5,564 nucleotides of DNA. It comes from Bacillota bacterium. Lineage in GTDB: Bacteria; Bacillota_E; JAJZYS01; JAILZS01. Made by a program: the position numbers and the translations under genes. Location: NCBI GenBank assembly GCA_021817625.1, contig JAKASY010000164.1:1-5564 (forward strand), given 5' to 3'. Position 1 is the stretch's first letter. Each line of letters starts with the position of its first letter. Positions 4,163-5,564 of this stretch are shown here, piece after piece. Below the pieces are notes generated by a model. It saw only the letters and a list, made by a program, of their open reading frames with translations. It searched no databases and had not been told where the DNA came from.

Positions 4163-5564
4163 TTACGGTCGGTCGAGAGCGTTCACCCGGAGCCGGAGCG
4201 CGGCCACGGCCTGCCGGTGCCGGATACGCACGTCCGACTCGCGCACGGTCGCGAGACGGCCGCTCTCAACCACGAAGCGACCGTGCACGAGTAGGTGATG
4301 CACGCGGCGCGGAGGGGCCAGGGCCAAAGCCGCGACCGGGTCATTCTCCGTGCCGGCGCCGGCCACCCCGGCCAGGCAGTACATGGCGATGTCCGCCTGC
4401 GCGCCGACCGCGATGCGGCCGAGCTGGTGCCGGTGGAGCACGTTTGCACCCGCGCGTGTCCCCAACGTGAGGGCCTGGCGGGCCGTCATGAGTCGGCGGC
4501 CTTCACGCAGGCGCGAAAGCAGCATCGCCATTCGCACCTCGCCAAGATGGTTCGCGACGTCGTTCGAGCCGCTTCCGTCCACGCCTAGGCCTACCTCCAC
4601 GCCGGCGTCCAACAGCGCAAGCACCGGAGCCGCGCCCGCTCCCAGGCGCATGTTCGAGCTCGGGCAGTGCGCGACGCCCGTTCGTCCGCTGGCCAACGCT
4701 TCGATGTCCTCCTTGGTCAACTGCACGGCGTGGGCAACGAAGACATCCTCTTCGACCCACCCCAAGCCGGCGAGGCGCTCGATCGGCGTACAGCCATACC
4801 GCTCCCGGCAGTACGTCACCTCGGCAGCCGTCTGGGAGGCGTGCGTGTGACGAAGCACGCCATGGCGCCTGGCCAGGTCCCGCACATCGCGCATGAGTCC
4901 GGCCGCCCTGTCGGTGAGCGAGTCCGGCGCCAGCCCTACCTGACACGCCGACGCTGGCGAGGGGTCGTGCAGCGTGCGGATCGCCTGCTCCATATCCGAG
5001 AGAACCTGGTCGCTCCGTCGGGCTAGACGCCACTTCTCGCCGTCCGGGTGGAGCCCGGGATCCACGCTTCCCGCCATCAGATGAATCCGCACGCCAACCT
5101 CGCTGGCCGCCAGCGCCTCGGCGCGCAGGAACGCGAACAGGCCGCTCGAGTCCACAGGCGCCGCGAACATGTGGTCTACGCTTGTCGAACACCCGGAGAG
5201 GGCGAGCTCCGACAGGCCAGCGAGGGCGGACCAGTACACCGCCTCCTCGTCCAGCCGTTCCCACCACGGCTGGCTCTCCTCCAGCCAACCCTCGAGGCCC
5301 CTGTCCTGGGCACCGGGCAGCGCGCGCGTCAGGTTCTGGAACAGGTGATGGTGGGTGTTGACGAGGCCCGGAATGGCGACGAGGCCCAGGCCCGACAGGA
5401 CCGTGCGCTTGCCTGCTGACTGCGAGGCAGCCGTCGGCGCGTTCCCTTCGCCGAGACCGGTGATAAGGCCATCTTCGATGACGACGTACGCGTCCCGGAG
5501 CTCATGGTCCGTGCCGTCCATCGGCGCCAGCCGGTCGATGTGCTCGATGATGAGCGTTGCTGCG
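4163..5564 (-). CDS. Amidohydrolase, 8-oxoguanine/guanine deaminase-like, 5' partial
   Basis: Metal-dependent amidohydrolase of the cytosine/guanine deaminase group, a soluble TIM barrel that hydrolytically removes amino groups from heterocycles. The frame stays open past the ATG at 5521 to the window end, and the extra codons (TLIIEHIDRLAPMDG) match the family's N-terminal strand, so the true start lies outside. Numbered from that internal Met: PGLVNTHHH (51-59) gives metal ligands His57 and His59, with further ligands His227 and Asp315 (GLGVDGSGSND, 311-321). His264 is conserved and HCPSSNMRLG (285-294) is typical. The ARALPGAQD-like (66-73) and VDGSGSND segments resemble 8-oxoguanine deaminases more than classical guanine deaminases. 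The usual HxxE catalytic Glu is replaced: HASQ gives Gln230 (codon 4834-4832). A different substrate, such as another purine, pterin or triazine-like ring, is therefore possible. The gene ends in TAA 111 bp before the regulator start. The family is secure; the substrate is not. Confidence 0.92.
   Translation of the reverse strand, partial: AATLIIEHIDRLAPMDGTDHELRDAYVVIEDGLITGLGEGNAPTAASQSAGKRTVLSGLGLVAIPGLVNTHHHLFQNLTRALPGAQDRGLEGWLEESQPWWERLDEEAVYWSALAGLSELALSGCSTSVDHMFAAPVDSSGLFAFLRAEALAASEVGVRIHLMAGSVDPGLHPDGEKWRLARRSDQVLSDMEQAIRTLHDPSPASACQVGLAPDSLTDRAAGLMRDVRDLARRHGVLRHTHASQTAAEVTYCRERYGCTPIERLAGLGWVEEDVFVAHAVQLTKEDIEALASGRTGVAHCPSSNMRLGAGAAPVLALLDAGVEVGLGVDGSGSNDVANHLGEVRMAMLLSRLREGRRLMTARQALTLGTRAGANVLHRHQLGRIAVGAQADIAMYCLAGVAGAGTENDPVAALALAPPRRVHHLLVHGRFVVESGRLATVRESDVRIRHRQAVAALRLRVNALDRP

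Noticed and set aside
4503..5288. A 261-codon minus-strand open frame inside the amidohydrolase in another frame
   Set aside because: Its translation is Arg/Gly/Ala-rich with no domain, while the overlapping frame contains every amidohydrolase metal-ligand motif.
1..5564. Photosynthesis linkage suggested by the BtpA family name
   Set aside because: BtpA was named for a role in photosystem I accumulation in cyanobacteria, but the neighbours here are sugar-catabolic and the motifs look closer to the SgcQ branch. Nothing photosynthetic is present.
1..5564. CRISPR arrays, transposases, tRNA genes or phage-like genes
   Set aside because: No regularly spaced repeats, no transposase or integrase motifs and no tRNA-like cloverleaf were seen; nearly all of the window is accounted for by five metabolic or regulatory genes.

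Overview
The window is GC-rich bacterial DNA, roughly two-thirds G+C by eye. It is almost fully coding, and every supported gene lies on the minus strand, so transcription runs from high to low coordinates. GTG and TTG starts and short gene overlaps are common, and two of the junctions carry strong Shine-Dalgarno sequences. This suits a GC-rich heterotroph such as a Chloroflexota, Actinomycetota or GC-rich Bacillota species, but the window alone does not settle the phylum.

Layout in transcription order: (1) an amidohydrolase of the cytosine/guanine/8-oxoguanine deaminase type, whose first codons lie beyond position 5564; (2) a 111-bp gap, measured to the preferred regulator start, holding a candidate promoter and three inverted repeats; (3) a DeoR-family regulator; (4) a BtpA/SgcQ-family TIM-barrel protein, whose GTG start overlaps the regulator stop; (5) an 88-bp gap with a hairpin at its upstream edge and a strong Shine-Dalgarno that points to a TTG start; (6) an FGGY-family carbohydrate kinase; (7) a classical short-chain dehydrogenase/reductase overlapping the kinase by about 11 bp; (8) 84 bp at the left edge with one inverted repeat and no gene that can be confirmed.

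Genes 3 to 7 read as one catabolic operon. A DeoR-type repressor, which in this family usually senses a phosphorylated sugar, controls a dehydrogenase that could oxidise a polyol or sugar, a kinase that would phosphorylate the resulting sugar, and a BtpA/SgcQ protein of unknown activity. The substrate cannot be read from the sequence. The nearby deaminase-like amidohydrolase raises the possibility of a nucleoside or modified-nucleobase source for the sugar, but it is separated by its own gap and may belong to an upstream unit.

The most useful points for follow-up are the BtpA-kinase-SDR cassette of unknown substrate, a Glu-to-Gln change at the usual catalytic acid of the amidohydrolase, the operator-like palindromes before the regulator, and corrected start sites for the kinase, regulator and dehydrogenase. 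No mobile element, CRISPR array, tRNA or rRNA was seen.
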